DNA from: JBBRYB01 sp038238115
GTDB lineage: Bacteria; Actinomycetota; Actinomycetes; Propionibacteriales; Nocardioidaceae
Reading direction: 5' to 3'
DNA length: 64,000 bases
Assembly: GCA_038238115.1 (NCBI GenBank)
Contig: JBBRYB010000013.1
Location: 1-64,000 of the forward strand
The position numbers and the translations under genes were made by a program. Below are positions 49,706-58,264 of the stretch, one piece after another. Under the pieces are notes generated by a model, which worked only from the letters and a program-made list of their open reading frames with translations, did not search any database and was not told the origin of the DNA. How positions within the stretch are numbered: the stretch's first letter is position 1; each line of letters begins with the position of its first letter.

Positions 49706-50575
49706 ATGCAGAGCCGGAATCCGATCCTGAACAACAGCGACACGTTCAACGGTCGCAGCGCTCAGAACTATGGCCACGAGGCGTATCCCGCCCGTGGCCA
49801 GGGCTACTCAGGCTATGGCCAGGTGCCGCCTACGCATCCCAGCACCGATCCCTCGAGCTGGTCCTACCCGACCGGTCAGGCCGTCGGGGAGCGGATGTCG
49901 ATCGACTCCGTCGTCTCGCGTACGGCCCTGACGCTGCTCATCGTCGTCGCCACCGCGGCCGCGACCTGGGTCTTCCTCCCCGACGGTTCGCAGCCTGGTC
50001 AGGCCAACTATGTCGGCACTGCCTGGATCGGCGGGGCTCTGGTCGGTGCCGGGCTCGGTCTCGTGCTCAGCTTCAAGCGCGTCGTCTCCCCTGCCCTCGT
50101 CGTGCTGTATGCCGTCGCGCAGGGCTTCTTCCTGGGTGCTGCCTCCGAGGCTTTCGAGCGGATGTTCTACCCGGGAATCGTGGCTCAGGCCGTGCTCGGC
50201 ACGGTGGCGGCGTTCGCGGCCACCCTGGCGGCGTACAAGTTTTTCGACATCCAGGTCTCGTCGCGCTTCCGCAAGTTCGTGGTCATTGCCGGCATGGGGT
50301 TCTTCGTTGTCACCTTCCTCGACTTCATCCTGTACCAGTTCGGCGCCTCGATCGGATTCAACGAGTTCGGCCCGCTGGGACTCGCGATGAGCTTCCTCGG
50401 GTTGGCGCTCGGGATCTTCTACCTGATCCTCGACTTCGACATGGTCGAGCGGGGTGTGGCGGCCGGTGCTCCGGAGGCTGAGTCGTGGCGCGCGGCGTTC
50501 GCCTTGACCGCGACGCTGATCCTCATCTACGTCGAGCTGCTGCGCATCCTCGCGATCCTGCGTGGCCAGGACTGA
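49706..50575 (+). CDS. Bax inhibitor-1/YccA family membrane protein
   Basis: A 289-aa protein. About 70 soluble N-terminal residues rich in Ser, Gly, Tyr and Pro precede seven transmembrane segments: TALTLLIVVATAAATWVFLP, GTAWIGGALVGAGLGLVLSF, ALVVLYAVAQGFFLGAAS, IVAQAVLGTVAAFAATLAAYKF, FVVIAGMGFFVVTFLDFIL, LAMSFLGLALGIFYLILDFDMVERG, FALTATLILIYVELLRILAIL. The LDFDMVERG motif holds the paired Asp typical of BI-1 proteins. Some bacterial members are pH-gated calcium leak channels; the role here is unknown. Confidence 0.9.
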   Translation: MQSRNPILNNSDTFNGRSAQNYGHEAYPARGQGYSGYGQVPPTHPSTDPSSWSYPTGQAVGERMSIDSVVSRTALTLLIVVATAAATWVFLPDGSQPGQANYVGTAWIGGALVGAGLGLVLSFKRVVSPALVVLYAVAQGFFLGAASEAFERMFYPGIVAQAVLGTVAAFAATLAAYKFFDIQVSSRFRKFVVIAGMGFFVVTFLDFILYQFGASIGFNEFGPLGLAMSFLGLALGIFYLILDFDMVERGVAAGAPEAESWRAAFALTATLILIYVELLRILAILRGQD

Positions 50576-50604
50576 ACTGATGAGCCAGACCTGCGTCTGA
50601 CGTA

Positions 50605-50653
50605 GCGGCTGGGCAGGTGCCACATGTCTGGCGTGCGGCTGAGCAGGTGCCAC
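50605..50653. repeat. Short direct repeat after the BI-1 gene
   Basis: GCGGCTGGGCAGGTGCCAC (50605-50623) and GCGGCTGAGCAGGTGCCAC (50635-50653) differ at one base and are spaced by 30 bp. They lie between the BI-1 stop and the stop of the convergent DUF4287 gene. Confidence 0.75.
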
Positions 50654-50681
50654 GCTCAGCGCCGGTGGCGTTCCGGTCGGG

Positions 50682-50912
50682 TCACTCGAAGGAGCGGTGG
50701 GCGCGCTTCAGGTCGTGCTCGTGGACGATCGCGGTCGCATAGCCGTGCGGAAGAGCGTACTCGTCGCGCAGCCACCGCACCCGGTCGTCGAAGCGGGCGA
50801 TCCCCGGCCCGTCGTCGAGGTGGCCGAACCACTCGTGAAGAGGCCGTCCGGTCGCCTCGGGAACCCGGGCGACCAGTAGCTGATGCGTTTCTTCGGAGTG
50901 GCGTAGGCCCAT
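50682..50912 (-). CDS. DUF4287 domain protein
   Basis: A 76-aa protein: HQLLVARVPEATGRPLHEWFGHL, ARFDDRVRWLRDEYALPHGYATAIVHEHDLKRAHRSF. This fits the DUF4287 family, small proteins with a conserved TGRxLxEW and HGYAxAxVHEHD pattern and no known activity. ATG 50912 has AGGGGAG six bases upstream. Array B lies 139 bp upstream of the start. Confidence 0.85.
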   Translation of the reverse strand: MGLRHSEETHQLLVARVPEATGRPLHEWFGHLDDGPGIARFDDRVRWLRDEYALPHGYATAIVHEHDLKRAHRSFE

Positions 50913-51050
50913 CGTTTCTCCCCTGCTGCACCCATGTCCTTGGCGGAGGGTCCACCTCAGTGCTTCGAGCCTGCCCCATGGCGAGCGCACAGACAACCCT
51001 GTCCCTCACCTCGTCGACGCCCCATCGGCGTGTCGCGTCTCCTCCTACCC

Positions 51051-51302
51051 GAGGCGCCAGGTGTTCGGGTCGAGGCGCCAGGTGTTCGGGTCGAGGTGCC
51101 AGGTGTTCGGGGTCGAGGTGCCAGGTGTTCGGGTCGAGGTGCCGCGTGTTCGGGTCGAGGTGCCAGTCGCTCCGGTCGAGGCGCCAGGTGTTCGGGTCGA
51201 GGCGCCAGGTGTTCGGGTCGAGGCGTTAGGTGTTCGGGTCGAGGCGCCAGTTGTTCGGGCGGGGCGCCAGGTGTTCCGCTCGAGGCGCCAGTCGTTCGCG
51301 GA
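51051..51302. repeat. 21-bp tandem repeat array B (12 units)
   Basis: Twelve head-to-tail units, ten of them 21 bp and two of 22 and 20 bp, share the core GCCAGGTGTTCGGGTCGAGG. They differ from array A mainly at GTC/GCC and GCC/GTC. The last unit ends 39 bp before the stop of the leftward SGNH gene, again directly 3' of a gene. Open frames through it are repeat artefacts. The rest of the 429-bp gap (50913-51050) shows no gene. Confidence 0.93.
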
Positions 51303-51341
51303 TTGCAGTGGCATGCCCCTTGCCGAGGCCAGTCCGTGAGC

Positions 51342-52394
51342 TCAGGGGGCGGCTGGTTGATCGTTGTTGAGGTGCTGGTCGTCGAGATCGGTCTCGATCT
51401 CGCCGGCATCGGGGATGGGATGACGGCGTCGGTGCCGCAGCAGCGCCCACCGCCCACGCGTACCGCGACCTGCACCGGCCACGTCGGCTCGCGACAGTTC
51501 TGTGCCCGTGCTGTCGGCCGCCATCGCGGCCGCCCTCGCGAGCGACAGGACGCCTTCGCCGCGCTGCGGCTCGTAGGTCAATGTCGCCTCGCCGAGCTCA
51601 GCCTCCAATCCGAGCGCTGCAGCAACCGTTGGAAGCATCGCGGCGGCACAACTGCGGTAGCCAGCCGGCGACGGGTGGAAAAGGTCCGGGCCGAACATGT
51701 CCGACGGGGCCGCTGCGAACTCGGCACCCAGGATGGTGGCCAGTGAGACGGCTTGTCCACCGGCCTCGATGACGGCAATCAGCTGAGCCGCGGCGAGCCG
51801 GCGGCTCCAGGTCCTCGCCACCTGACGCAGCGGCGGGGCTATCGGACGGATCGTGCCGAGGTCGGGGCAGGTTCCGACGATGACCTCGGGGCCGGCCGCG
51901 CGAAGCACTTCGACCGCGTTCTGCAGGGCACGCACGGATTCCGATGGCCGCACCTTGTGGGTCACGTCGTTGGCGCCGATGATCATCACGCAGACGTCCG
52001 GCTCAGAGGCTAGCGCGAGCGGAATCTGCCGCTCCAGCGCCGACGTCTGCGCTCCCACGTGGGCAACGCTCATGAGGCTGACCGGCCGCTGGGCCAAGTC
52101 GGCCAGACCGGTCGCCAGGAACGCTCCGAACGTCTCGGCGGCCGCCACGGCCCCATAACCGGCTGCGGCGGAGTCCCCCAGCACGGCGAGTCGCAGCGGC
52201 GGTCGGCCCGGCAGGTCGGCGCCGTAGACACCGCCCGGATCCGGGGGCTTGTCCTTGGCGTTGCCGATCTTGCGCCGGGCGAGCTTCGCTTCGGCGGTCA
52301 AGACGCCGTACAGCGAACCACCGAACAGCCCAAGGCCGCCGCCCCCATATGCCGCGGCGGTGGCTAGCCTGCGCGCTGCACTCGCCTTGGTCAA
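51342..52394 (-). CDS. SGNH/GDSL-family hydrolase with N-terminal membrane segment
   Basis: A 350-aa protein. The N-terminus AAYGGGGLGLFGGSLYGVL may be a Gly-rich signal anchor. Then come block I LAVLGDSAAAGYGAV (nucleophile Ser), MSVAHVGAQTSALERQI (block II Gly), VMIIGANDVTHKV (block III) and the catalytic DLFHPSPAGY (D-x-x-H). Esterase or lipase activity on an unknown ester is likely. The C-terminal 60 residues are Arg/Asp-rich. TTG 52394 is chosen because GGGGTGGGAAG precedes it and conserved sequence starts there; the frame stays open to 52499. Divergent from cbs. Confidence 0.85.
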   Translation of the reverse strand: MTKASAARRLATAAAYGGGGLGLFGGSLYGVLTAEAKLARRKIGNAKDKPPDPGGVYGADLPGRPPLRLAVLGDSAAAGYGAVAAAETFGAFLATGLADLAQRPVSLMSVAHVGAQTSALERQIPLALASEPDVCVMIIGANDVTHKVRPSESVRALQNAVEVLRAAGPEVIVGTCPDLGTIRPIAPPLRQVARTWSRRLAAAQLIAVIEAGGQAVSLATILGAEFAAAPSDMFGPDLFHPSPAGYRSCAAAMLPTVAAALGLEAELGEATLTYEPQRGEGVLSLARAAAMAADSTGTELSRADVAGAGRGTRGRWALLRHRRRHPIPDAGEIETDLDDQHLNNDQPAAP

Positions 52395-52487
52395 CTTCCC
52401 ACCCCTTTCTCGGCCGGCGTCCAGTTTAGGGGCGTGCTCCCCCACGACGCAGACAGCTTTGCTCCGAAGCGGTATCGGCCCAGTCAC

Positions 52488-52493
52488 TAGGGT
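52488..52493 (+). promoter_or_regulatory. Probable -10 hexamer of cbs (leaderless)
   Basis: CACTAGGGT, six bases, then the cbs GTG at 52500. The nine bases are identical to those before add at 2148-2156. Confidence 0.5.
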
Positions 52494-52499
52494 GGACAT

Positions 52500-53870
52500 G
52501 TGGACTACGTTGAATCACTGTTGGACCTGGTGGGCAACACGCCGCTCATCAAGCTGGACAGGGCGACGAATCATGCGCCTGGCCTCGTGCTCGCCAAGAT
52601 CGAGTACATGAACCCCGGCGGTTCGGTGAAGGACCGGATCGCGATGCGCATGGTCGAGGCGGCAGAGGAGACCGGCGAGCTCAAGCCGGGGGGCACCATC
52701 GTGGAGCCAACCTCCGGCAACACAGGTGTCGGACTGGCCATGGTCGCGCAGGCCAAGGGCTACCAGTGTGTGTTCGTCTGCCCCGACAAGGTGAGCGGGG
52801 ACAAACGCAACGTGCTCAAGGCGTACGGCGCCCGCGTGGTCGTGTGTCCCACCGCGGTCGCCCCCGAGCACCCTGACAGCTACTACAACGTGTCGGACCG
52901 GCTGGTGAAGGAGATCGAAGGGGCCTGGAAGCCCGACCAGTACTCCAACCCGCAGAACCCGCTGAGCCACTACGAGCAGACGGGCCCCGAGATCTGGCGG
53001 CAGACCGACGGACGCGTCACCCATTTCGTGGCCGGCGTCGGCACCGGTGGCACAATCAGCGGCACCGGCCGCTACCTCAAGGAGATCTCCGACGGTGGGG
53101 TCCGGGTCATCGGCGCCGACCCGGAGGGCTCGGTCTACTCCGGCGGCACGGGCAGGCCTTATCTCGTCGAAGGCGTCGGTGAGGACTTCTGGCCGGCGGC
53201 ATACGACCGCGACATCGCTGATCGCATCATCGCGGTGTCCGATGGTGACTCGTTCCTCACGACCCGGCGGCTCGCCCGTGAGGAGGGCTTGCTCGTGGGT
53301 GGCTCATCGGGCATGGCGGCCGCGGCGGCGATCCGGCTGGCCCACGAGCTCGACGACCCCGACGCGGTCATCGTCGTGCTGCTCCCGGACGGGGGGCGTG
53401 GGTACCTGAGCAAGGTCTTCGACGATGCGTGGCTCGCCCAGTATGGCTTCCTCGCTCCGGCCCAGGAGCTCACCGTCGGCGACGTGCTGCGCGGCAAGGG
53501 CGGCCGGCTCCCCGACCTCGTGCACACCCATCCCAACGAGACGATCGCCGAGGCGGTTGCCATCCTGCGCGAGTATGCCGTCTCGCAGATGCCCGTCGTC
53601 CGCGCCGAGCCGCCAGTGATGGCCGCCGAGGTGGCGGGTTCGGTGAGCGAGAAGGACCTGGTCGATGCGTTGTTCGTCGGCCGGGCGCGGCTCGTTGACC
53701 CAGTCGAGGCCCACATGGCCGCCCCGCTGCCGACGATCGGCTCGGGGGAGCCGGTGACCGAGGCCGTCGGCAAGCTGCAGAGCGCGGACGCCGTACTCGT
53801 GCAGGAGGACGGCAAGCCAGTCGGCGTCCTCACGCGCCAGGACCTGCTCGGCTTCATCGCCTCCGCTTAA
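52500..53870 (+). CDS. cbs: Cystathionine beta-synthase
   Basis: A 456-aa PLP enzyme. The PLP Lys lies in IEYMNPGGSVKDRIAMRM (S-V-K-D-R), the Asn/substrate loop in EPTSGNTGVGLAMVA, and the phosphate cup in GVGTGGTISGTGRYL. A C-terminal pair of CBS domains follows (about residues 335-455: ELTVGDVLRGKGG, ETIAEAVAILREYAVSQMPVV, EPVTEAVGKLQSADAVLVQEDGKPVGVLTRQDLLGFI), which separates it from plain cysteine synthases. It condenses serine (or O-acetylserine) with homocysteine. GTG start. A hairpin begins at the base after its stop. Confidence 0.92.
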   Translation: MDYVESLLDLVGNTPLIKLDRATNHAPGLVLAKIEYMNPGGSVKDRIAMRMVEAAEETGELKPGGTIVEPTSGNTGVGLAMVAQAKGYQCVFVCPDKVSGDKRNVLKAYGARVVVCPTAVAPEHPDSYYNVSDRLVKEIEGAWKPDQYSNPQNPLSHYEQTGPEIWRQTDGRVTHFVAGVGTGGTISGTGRYLKEISDGGVRVIGADPEGSVYSGGTGRPYLVEGVGEDFWPAAYDRDIADRIIAVSDGDSFLTTRRLAREEGLLVGGSSGMAAAAAIRLAHELDDPDAVIVVLLPDGGRGYLSKVFDDAWLAQYGFLAPAQELTVGDVLRGKGGRLPDLVHTHPNETIAEAVAILREYAVSQMPVVRAEPPVMAAEVAGSVSEKDLVDALFVGRARLVDPVEAHMAAPLPTIGSGEPVTEAVGKLQSADAVLVQEDGKPVGVLTRQDLLGFIASA

Positions 53871-53924
53871 CGATTCGTCCTGTTGACGCTGCCTCATCGT
53901 CCCCGAGGTCAGCAGGACGAATCG
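53871..53924. repeat. Long-loop hairpin element, copy 2
   Basis: CGATTCGTCCTG (53871-53882) and CAGGACGAATCG (53913-53924) are perfect 12-bp arms around a 30-base loop that also has CGTCCCCGA, as in the copy at 35335. It starts at the base after the cbs stop and could end that transcript. Confidence 0.85.
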
Positions 53925-54016
53925 AGAGGCTGGGTAGTAGTCGTCGGCTGGCGGCCCCCAGTGACCAGTGCGGCGGCGCCGACCGCCGCGCGGCAGATGC
54001 ACGGTGCACACGGGAG

Positions 54017-54060
54017 ATTTGCCATGTGAACACTGCGTATGCAGTGTTCACATGGCAAAT
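54017..54060. repeat. 44-bp perfect palindrome
   Basis: Two 20-base arms, ATTTGCCATGTGAACACTGC and its exact complement, are separated only by GTAT. It is unusually AT-rich for the window. It stands 92 bp after the cbs hairpin and 222 bp before the HAD gene. No gene in it; short frames on both strands encode the same peptide because of symmetry. A large operator, a cruciform site or a strong terminator are possible. Gap 53871-54281 otherwise holds only repeats. Confidence 0.9.
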
Positions 54061-54140
54061 GCAAGGGCCGCAGCAGCTACGTGCAGGGCGCAGAGGTGTT
54101 GAGCCTGCCGGCGGGTGGTGCTGTGCGGGCGGCCGGCGCT

Positions 54141-54253
54141 GCGCCGCGGGGAGATGCTGCCGCGGGAAAGATGCTGCGCCGCGGGGAAGATGCTGCCGCG
54201 AAGAAGAGGCTGTGCCGCGGGGAAGATGCTGGACCGCGGGCAGATGCGGGGCA
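54141..54253. repeat. Tandem 17-19 bp repeats upstream of the HAD gene
   Basis: About six units with the core CCGCGGGGAAGATGCTG, alternating 17 and 19 bp and partly degenerate. They end 28 bp before the HAD start. Sequence differs from the 21-bp arrays. Frames through them are low-complexity. Confidence 0.8.
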
Positions 54254-54281
54254 GCCGGTCGAGTGGCACATACTTGCGGTC

Positions 54282-54914
54282 ATGCAGGGACCCGCGCGAG
54301 ACCGCCGCCGCACGCCCAAGCTGACCCTGTTAGTGGATTACGGCGAGGTCATCAGCCGGCCCCAACCGGTCGGCACCCTGGAGCGGATGGCTGAGCTCAC
54401 GGAGCTCGACGAGGCCACCTTCCTGCGTGGCTACTGGCAGCACCGCCCGTCGTACGACCTGGGGAGCAGCTCCCGTGACTACTGGTCCGCAATACTCGAC
54501 CGGACTGTGGCTTCCGACGACCCTGTGCTTGCGGAGCTCGTGGCCCAGGACCTTGCCGGCTGGACACGGCTCAACCGCCATACCCTGGACGTTCTCGAGG
54601 ACGTCCATCGGGGCGGAGCCTCGTTGTCGCTGCTGTCCAACGCCCCCGCCGACCTTGCCGAAACCATCGAGGCGGATCAGGCGTTCGCTATGTTCGACCA
54701 CCTCATCTTCAGTGCACGCCTCGGCGTTGCGAAGCCAGACGCTGCTGCCTTCCAAGCCGCGTTGGACACGATGGGCGCCAGTGCCGCCGACGTGACCTTC
54801 ATCGACGACCGACCCGACAACACCGCAGCGGCGGCCGCGCTGGGCATCGACGTCATCGCCTTCACCACCGCAAGCCGGCTTCGCGAGGAGCTCGACCTGC
54901 GTCTCAAACGTTGA
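54282..54914 (+). CDS. HAD-superfamily hydrolase
   Basis: A 210-aa protein of HAD subfamily IA. Motif I is LTLLVDYGEVIS (nucleophile Asp; the usual second Asp is absent, as in the haloacid dehalogenase/epoxide-hydrolase branch). Motif II is SLLSNAPADLAE, the motif III Lys is in GVAKPDAAAF, and motif IV is VTFIDDRPDNTAAAAALGI. A helical cap lies between motifs I and II. A phosphatase or dehalogenase-like activity is possible. ATG 54282 is preceded by CATACT-N7, a leaderless-type promoter; the frame upstream runs through repeats and is rejected. Confidence 0.87.
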   Translation: MQGPARDRRRTPKLTLLVDYGEVISRPQPVGTLERMAELTELDEATFLRGYWQHRPSYDLGSSSRDYWSAILDRTVASDDPVLAELVAQDLAGWTRLNRHTLDVLEDVHRGGASLSLLSNAPADLAETIEADQAFAMFDHLIFSARLGVAKPDAAAFQAALDTMGASAADVTFIDDRPDNTAAAAALGIDVIAFTTASRLREELDLRLKR

Positions 54915-55154
54915 GCTCTGTGGGGTCGAGGAAGCCCGTCTTCTTCGCGCGCGCGGCCGGTTCCACGACGACGTCATGACCCACCAGACGTCGCCGCGCG
55001 ACAGCATCGCGGCCCCCACGGTGTACCCCCCGGTGTACTGCGTCGAGTCACGACCGGTCCAGGGGCCTACGAGGAACGCGCACGTCAGTGCGCTCGAGCC
55101 ACGGCGGCGCCTACCCGGGGGGACGGCTGGCCGATTCGCAAGCAGCGCGAACAG

Positions 55155-57263
55155 TCAGGTCCCGCCGTGCTCGAGCAGGTCTTCGAGATGTAGCGGAAGG
55201 TCCCGCAGGCGCACGCCGGTGGCGTGGTAGACCGCGTTCGCGACGGCCGCTGCCGTGCCGACGATGCCGATCTCGCCGATTCCCTTCGTGCCGTTGTGCC
55301 CGAGGTGGGGATCGTTCTCCTCGACCCAGCTCACGTCGATGTCGCCGATGTCGGCATGGGCGGCGATGTGGTAGGTCGCCAAGTCGTGGTTGGCGTAGTC
55401 ACCGAAGGCGGCGTCCATCACGCCCTCTTCGTGCAGCGCCATCGACATGCCCATCGTCATACCCCCGATGAACTGTGAGCGGGCGGTGCGCGCATTGACG
55501 ATCCGTCCGGCCGCGAAGACCCCGACCATGCGGGGCACGCGCACCTCGCCGGTGTCGCGGTCCACCCAGGCCTCGACGAACTGGGCGCCGAAGGCGTGGC
55601 GGCTGAAACCCCCCTCGAGCTCCTTGACGTCATCCGCGGTACTCTCGGTCGCCTCGAGCCCGCCGGCCGGGACGGTGCCGCCGGCGTCCCCGAGCTTGGT
55701 AAGGAGTGCCTGCGTGGCCTTCGTCACGGCCCAGCCCCACGAGTTCAGGCCCATGGAACCACCGGCGAGACCGGCCTGCGGGAGACGAGTGTCGCCGATG
55801 AAGATCGTCACCTGCTCCGGTGACACGTCGAGCCCCTCTGCAGCCAGTTGGAGCAGTGCCGTGCGGGCTCCGGTGCCGATGTCGGTGGCATTGATCGCGA
55901 CGGTGTAGCGGCCGTCGTCGTCGACCGCGGCGCGGGCCGTGGCCGGGGCGACGTGTACCGGGTACGTCGACGACGCCACGCCCGTGCCGACGAGCCAGCG
56001 GCCACGCTGGTCCTGTCTCGGCGACGGGTTGCGGCCAGGCCAGCCGAACCGCTCTGCTCCTTGGCGCAGGCATTCGACGAGGTGCCGGCTGGAAAAGGGC
56101 ACTCCCAGCTCGGGGTCGGTGTCGGGGTCGTTGCGGATGCGCAGCTCGACGGGGTCGACACCGGCGGCGACCGCCAGCTCGTCCATCGCCGACTCGAGTG
56201 CAAAGGAGCCGGGGCACTCCCCGGGTGCACGCATCCACGACGGGATCGGCACGTCGAGCCGAGCGAGTCGGTGCGTCGTTCGCCGGTGGCCGCCGGCATA
56301 CATCATCCGCGAGATGACGGCAGTCTGCTCCGCGAACTCCTTCACCGTGGAGGTCTGCTCGACGACGTCGTGGCTGATCGAGCGCAGCCGTCCGTCGCGG
56401 TAGGCACCCAGGCGCAGGTGCTGAACCGTCGGTGTGCGGTAGCCGACGAGCGCGAACATCTGCTGCCGGGTGAAGGCGAGCCGGACGGGCCGGCCGACCA
56501 CCCTGGCCGCCATCGCGGCCAGCACCACACCGGGCCGTGGAGTGCCCTTCGAGCCGAAGCCGCCGCCGACATGGCTGCTGATGACCCGCACGCTGTCGGC
56601 GGGGACGTCGAATGCCTTGGCCAGCGCCTGGCGCACCGGCTGTCCGCCCTGGTTGGAGTCGTGGACGGTCAACGAGTCGCCGTCCCAGCTGGCGGTGCTC
56701 GCGTGCGGCTCCATGGGGTTGTTGTGCAGCGCCGGCGTGGTGTAGGTCTCGTCGACCTGCACCTCACTGCGCTTGAACTCGGCGTCGGCGTCTCCGACGG
56801 ACGTGTCGGTCTCGAAGGAGGGGTTGACCTGATCAGGCGTGTAGAGGCTGGGGTGGTCAGGCGTCAGCACACTGTCGTGCTCATCGGCGGCGTAGCGGAC
56901 CGGAAGGAGCGCGGCTGCCTCGCGGGCGGCCTCCGACGACTCCGCCACGATGAGCGCGATGATCTGGCCGCGATAGTGGACCCGCGCGTCCTGGAGGACG
57001 GCAAGAGTAGGGTCGCCGGTGTCGCCGAGGCGCGGTGCGTTGTCGTGCCAGAGTATGTCGAGCACACCCTCGCTCTGCCGGACCGCCTCCGCGTCGACGG
57101 ACGTGACCGCGCCTCGGGCGATGTTCGCCTGAACGGGCCAGGCGTAGACGACGCCCTCGGCGGCGTACTCGACGGCGTAGTGGGCCGCGCCGGTGACCTT
57201 GTCGACCGCCTCGACCCGGGTCAGCGCCGCGCCGATCACGGAGCGCTCGGCGGTGGTGGTCAT
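55155..57263 (-). CDS. Aldehyde oxidoreductase, molybdenum-binding subunit (PaoC/YagR-like)
   Basis: A 702-aa large subunit of the xanthine oxidase family. It contains the domain 1 stretch RVEAVDKVTGAAHYAVEY, HNNPMEPHASTASW, the Moco-binding GGGFGSKGTPRPGVVLAAMAA and APGECPGSFALESAMDELA, DIGTGARTALLQLAAEGL and the catalytic Glu region NGTKGIGEIGIVGTAAAVANAV. It oxidises aldehydes to acids. About 700 residues is the PaoC-type length. It overlaps the FAD-subunit gene by four bases. The 240 bases between it and the HAD gene show nothing recognisable. Confidence 0.92.
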   Translation of the reverse strand: MTTTAERSVIGAALTRVEAVDKVTGAAHYAVEYAAEGVVYAWPVQANIARGAVTSVDAEAVRQSEGVLDILWHDNAPRLGDTGDPTLAVLQDARVHYRGQIIALIVAESSEAAREAAALLPVRYAADEHDSVLTPDHPSLYTPDQVNPSFETDTSVGDADAEFKRSEVQVDETYTTPALHNNPMEPHASTASWDGDSLTVHDSNQGGQPVRQALAKAFDVPADSVRVISSHVGGGFGSKGTPRPGVVLAAMAARVVGRPVRLAFTRQQMFALVGYRTPTVQHLRLGAYRDGRLRSISHDVVEQTSTVKEFAEQTAVISRMMYAGGHRRTTHRLARLDVPIPSWMRAPGECPGSFALESAMDELAVAAGVDPVELRIRNDPDTDPELGVPFSSRHLVECLRQGAERFGWPGRNPSPRQDQRGRWLVGTGVASSTYPVHVAPATARAAVDDDGRYTVAINATDIGTGARTALLQLAAEGLDVSPEQVTIFIGDTRLPQAGLAGGSMGLNSWGWAVTKATQALLTKLGDAGGTVPAGGLEATESTADDVKELEGGFSRHAFGAQFVEAWVDRDTGEVRVPRMVGVFAAGRIVNARTARSQFIGGMTMGMSMALHEEGVMDAAFGDYANHDLATYHIAAHADIGDIDVSWVEENDPHLGHNGTKGIGEIGIVGTAAAVANAVYHATGVRLRDLPLHLEDLLEHGGT

Positions 57264-58264
57264 CGCTCATCCTCCCGTTCGACGCCAGCCAATCCGGAAA
57301 GGACGGCGACTGTGAGCCGCGCCGCCAGGGGAATCTTGAACGCGTTGTCCCTTGTTGGCTCGGCGGCTTCGAGCTCACGGGTAATGGCGCTCTCGAACTC
57401 CGCCGCCGTCGCCGGCCGTCCGCGCAGCGCCTCCTCGGCGACCCGTGCGCGCCACGGCTTGTGCGCCACCGCCCCGAGCGCGATCCGGACGTCGCGCACT
57501 TGTCCGTCCTGCACGTCAACCGCCGCCGCGACGGCGCCCACCGCGAACGCGTAGGAGGCCCGGTCGCGCGCCTTGCGGTAGGCAGAGTGCTCCGTCAGGG
57601 CGCTGGGAGCGGGAAGCTCGACGGCCGTGATGAGGTCGCCGCTGGCCAAGGTGGTGTCCCGCGACGGGTCGTCACCGGGCAGGCGGTAGAAGTCGTCCAG
57701 TGGCACTCGGCGCTCACCGTCGTGGTCCATCACGCAGACGACGGCGTTGAGGGCGGCAAGAGCAACCGCCATGTCGGAGGGATGGGTGGCGATGCAGTGT
57801 TCGCTGACTCCGAGGATGGCGAGGTCGCGGTTGATCCCGTCGCGAGCGGGACATCCGCTTCCGGGCTCGCGCTTGTTGCAGGGCTTGGAGATGTCCTGAA
57901 AGTACAGGCAGCGCGTGCGCTGGAGCAGGTTCCCCCCGACGGTGGCCATGTTGCGCAGCTGGCCCGAGGCACCCGCCAGCAGCCCTTGGGACAGCACAGG
58001 ATAGTGACGCCGCACCCGGGAGTCGGCGGCCAGCTCACTGTTGCGCACTGCGGCGCCAATCCGCACGCCACCTTCGGGTGTCGACTCGACGGAGTCCGCC
58101 AGCACGCCCGACACATCGACGAGCCGCGCCGGTCGCTCGACCCCGAGGCGCATCAGGTCGACGAGGTTGGTGCCGCCGCCGAGATACCTGGCGTCGGCCC
58201 GACCGTTGACGAGTTGGAGCGCCTCCTGCGGCGTGGCGGGCGCGTCGTACGCGAACGACCTCAT
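57260..58264 (-). CDS. Aldehyde oxidoreductase, FAD-binding subunit (PaoB/YagS-like)
   Basis: A 334-aa FAD subunit: ARYLGGGTNLVDLMRLGVERPARLVDVSG binds FAD, and GQLRNMATVGGNLLQRTRC is the typical N-M-A-T-V-G-G-N motif. A Cys-rich insertion, CLYFQDISKPCNKREPGSGC, matches the extra [4Fe-4S]-binding loop of PaoB, which separates this group from ordinary xanthine dehydrogenases. Coupled by ATGA overlaps to both other subunits. Confidence 0.92.
   Translation of the reverse strand: MRSFAYDAPATPQEALQLVNGRADARYLGGGTNLVDLMRLGVERPARLVDVSGVLADSVESTPEGGVRIGAAVRNSELAADSRVRRHYPVLSQGLLAGASGQLRNMATVGGNLLQRTRCLYFQDISKPCNKREPGSGCPARDGINRDLAILGVSEHCIATHPSDMAVALAALNAVVCVMDHDGERRVPLDDFYRLPGDDPSRDTTLASGDLITAVELPAPSALTEHSAYRKARDRASYAFAVGAVAAAVDVQDGQVRDVRIALGAVAHKPWRARVAEEALRGRPATAAEFESAITRELEAAEPTRDNAFKIPLAARLTVAVLSGLAGVEREDER

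Noticed and set aside
54026..54051. Identical short peptides MNTAYAVFTWQ starting on both strands
   Set aside because: A by-product of the perfect palindrome at 54017-54060.
55848..57554. Rightward 568-codon frame opposite the aldehyde oxidoreductase
   Set aside because: Antisense shadow of the Mo-binding subunit.
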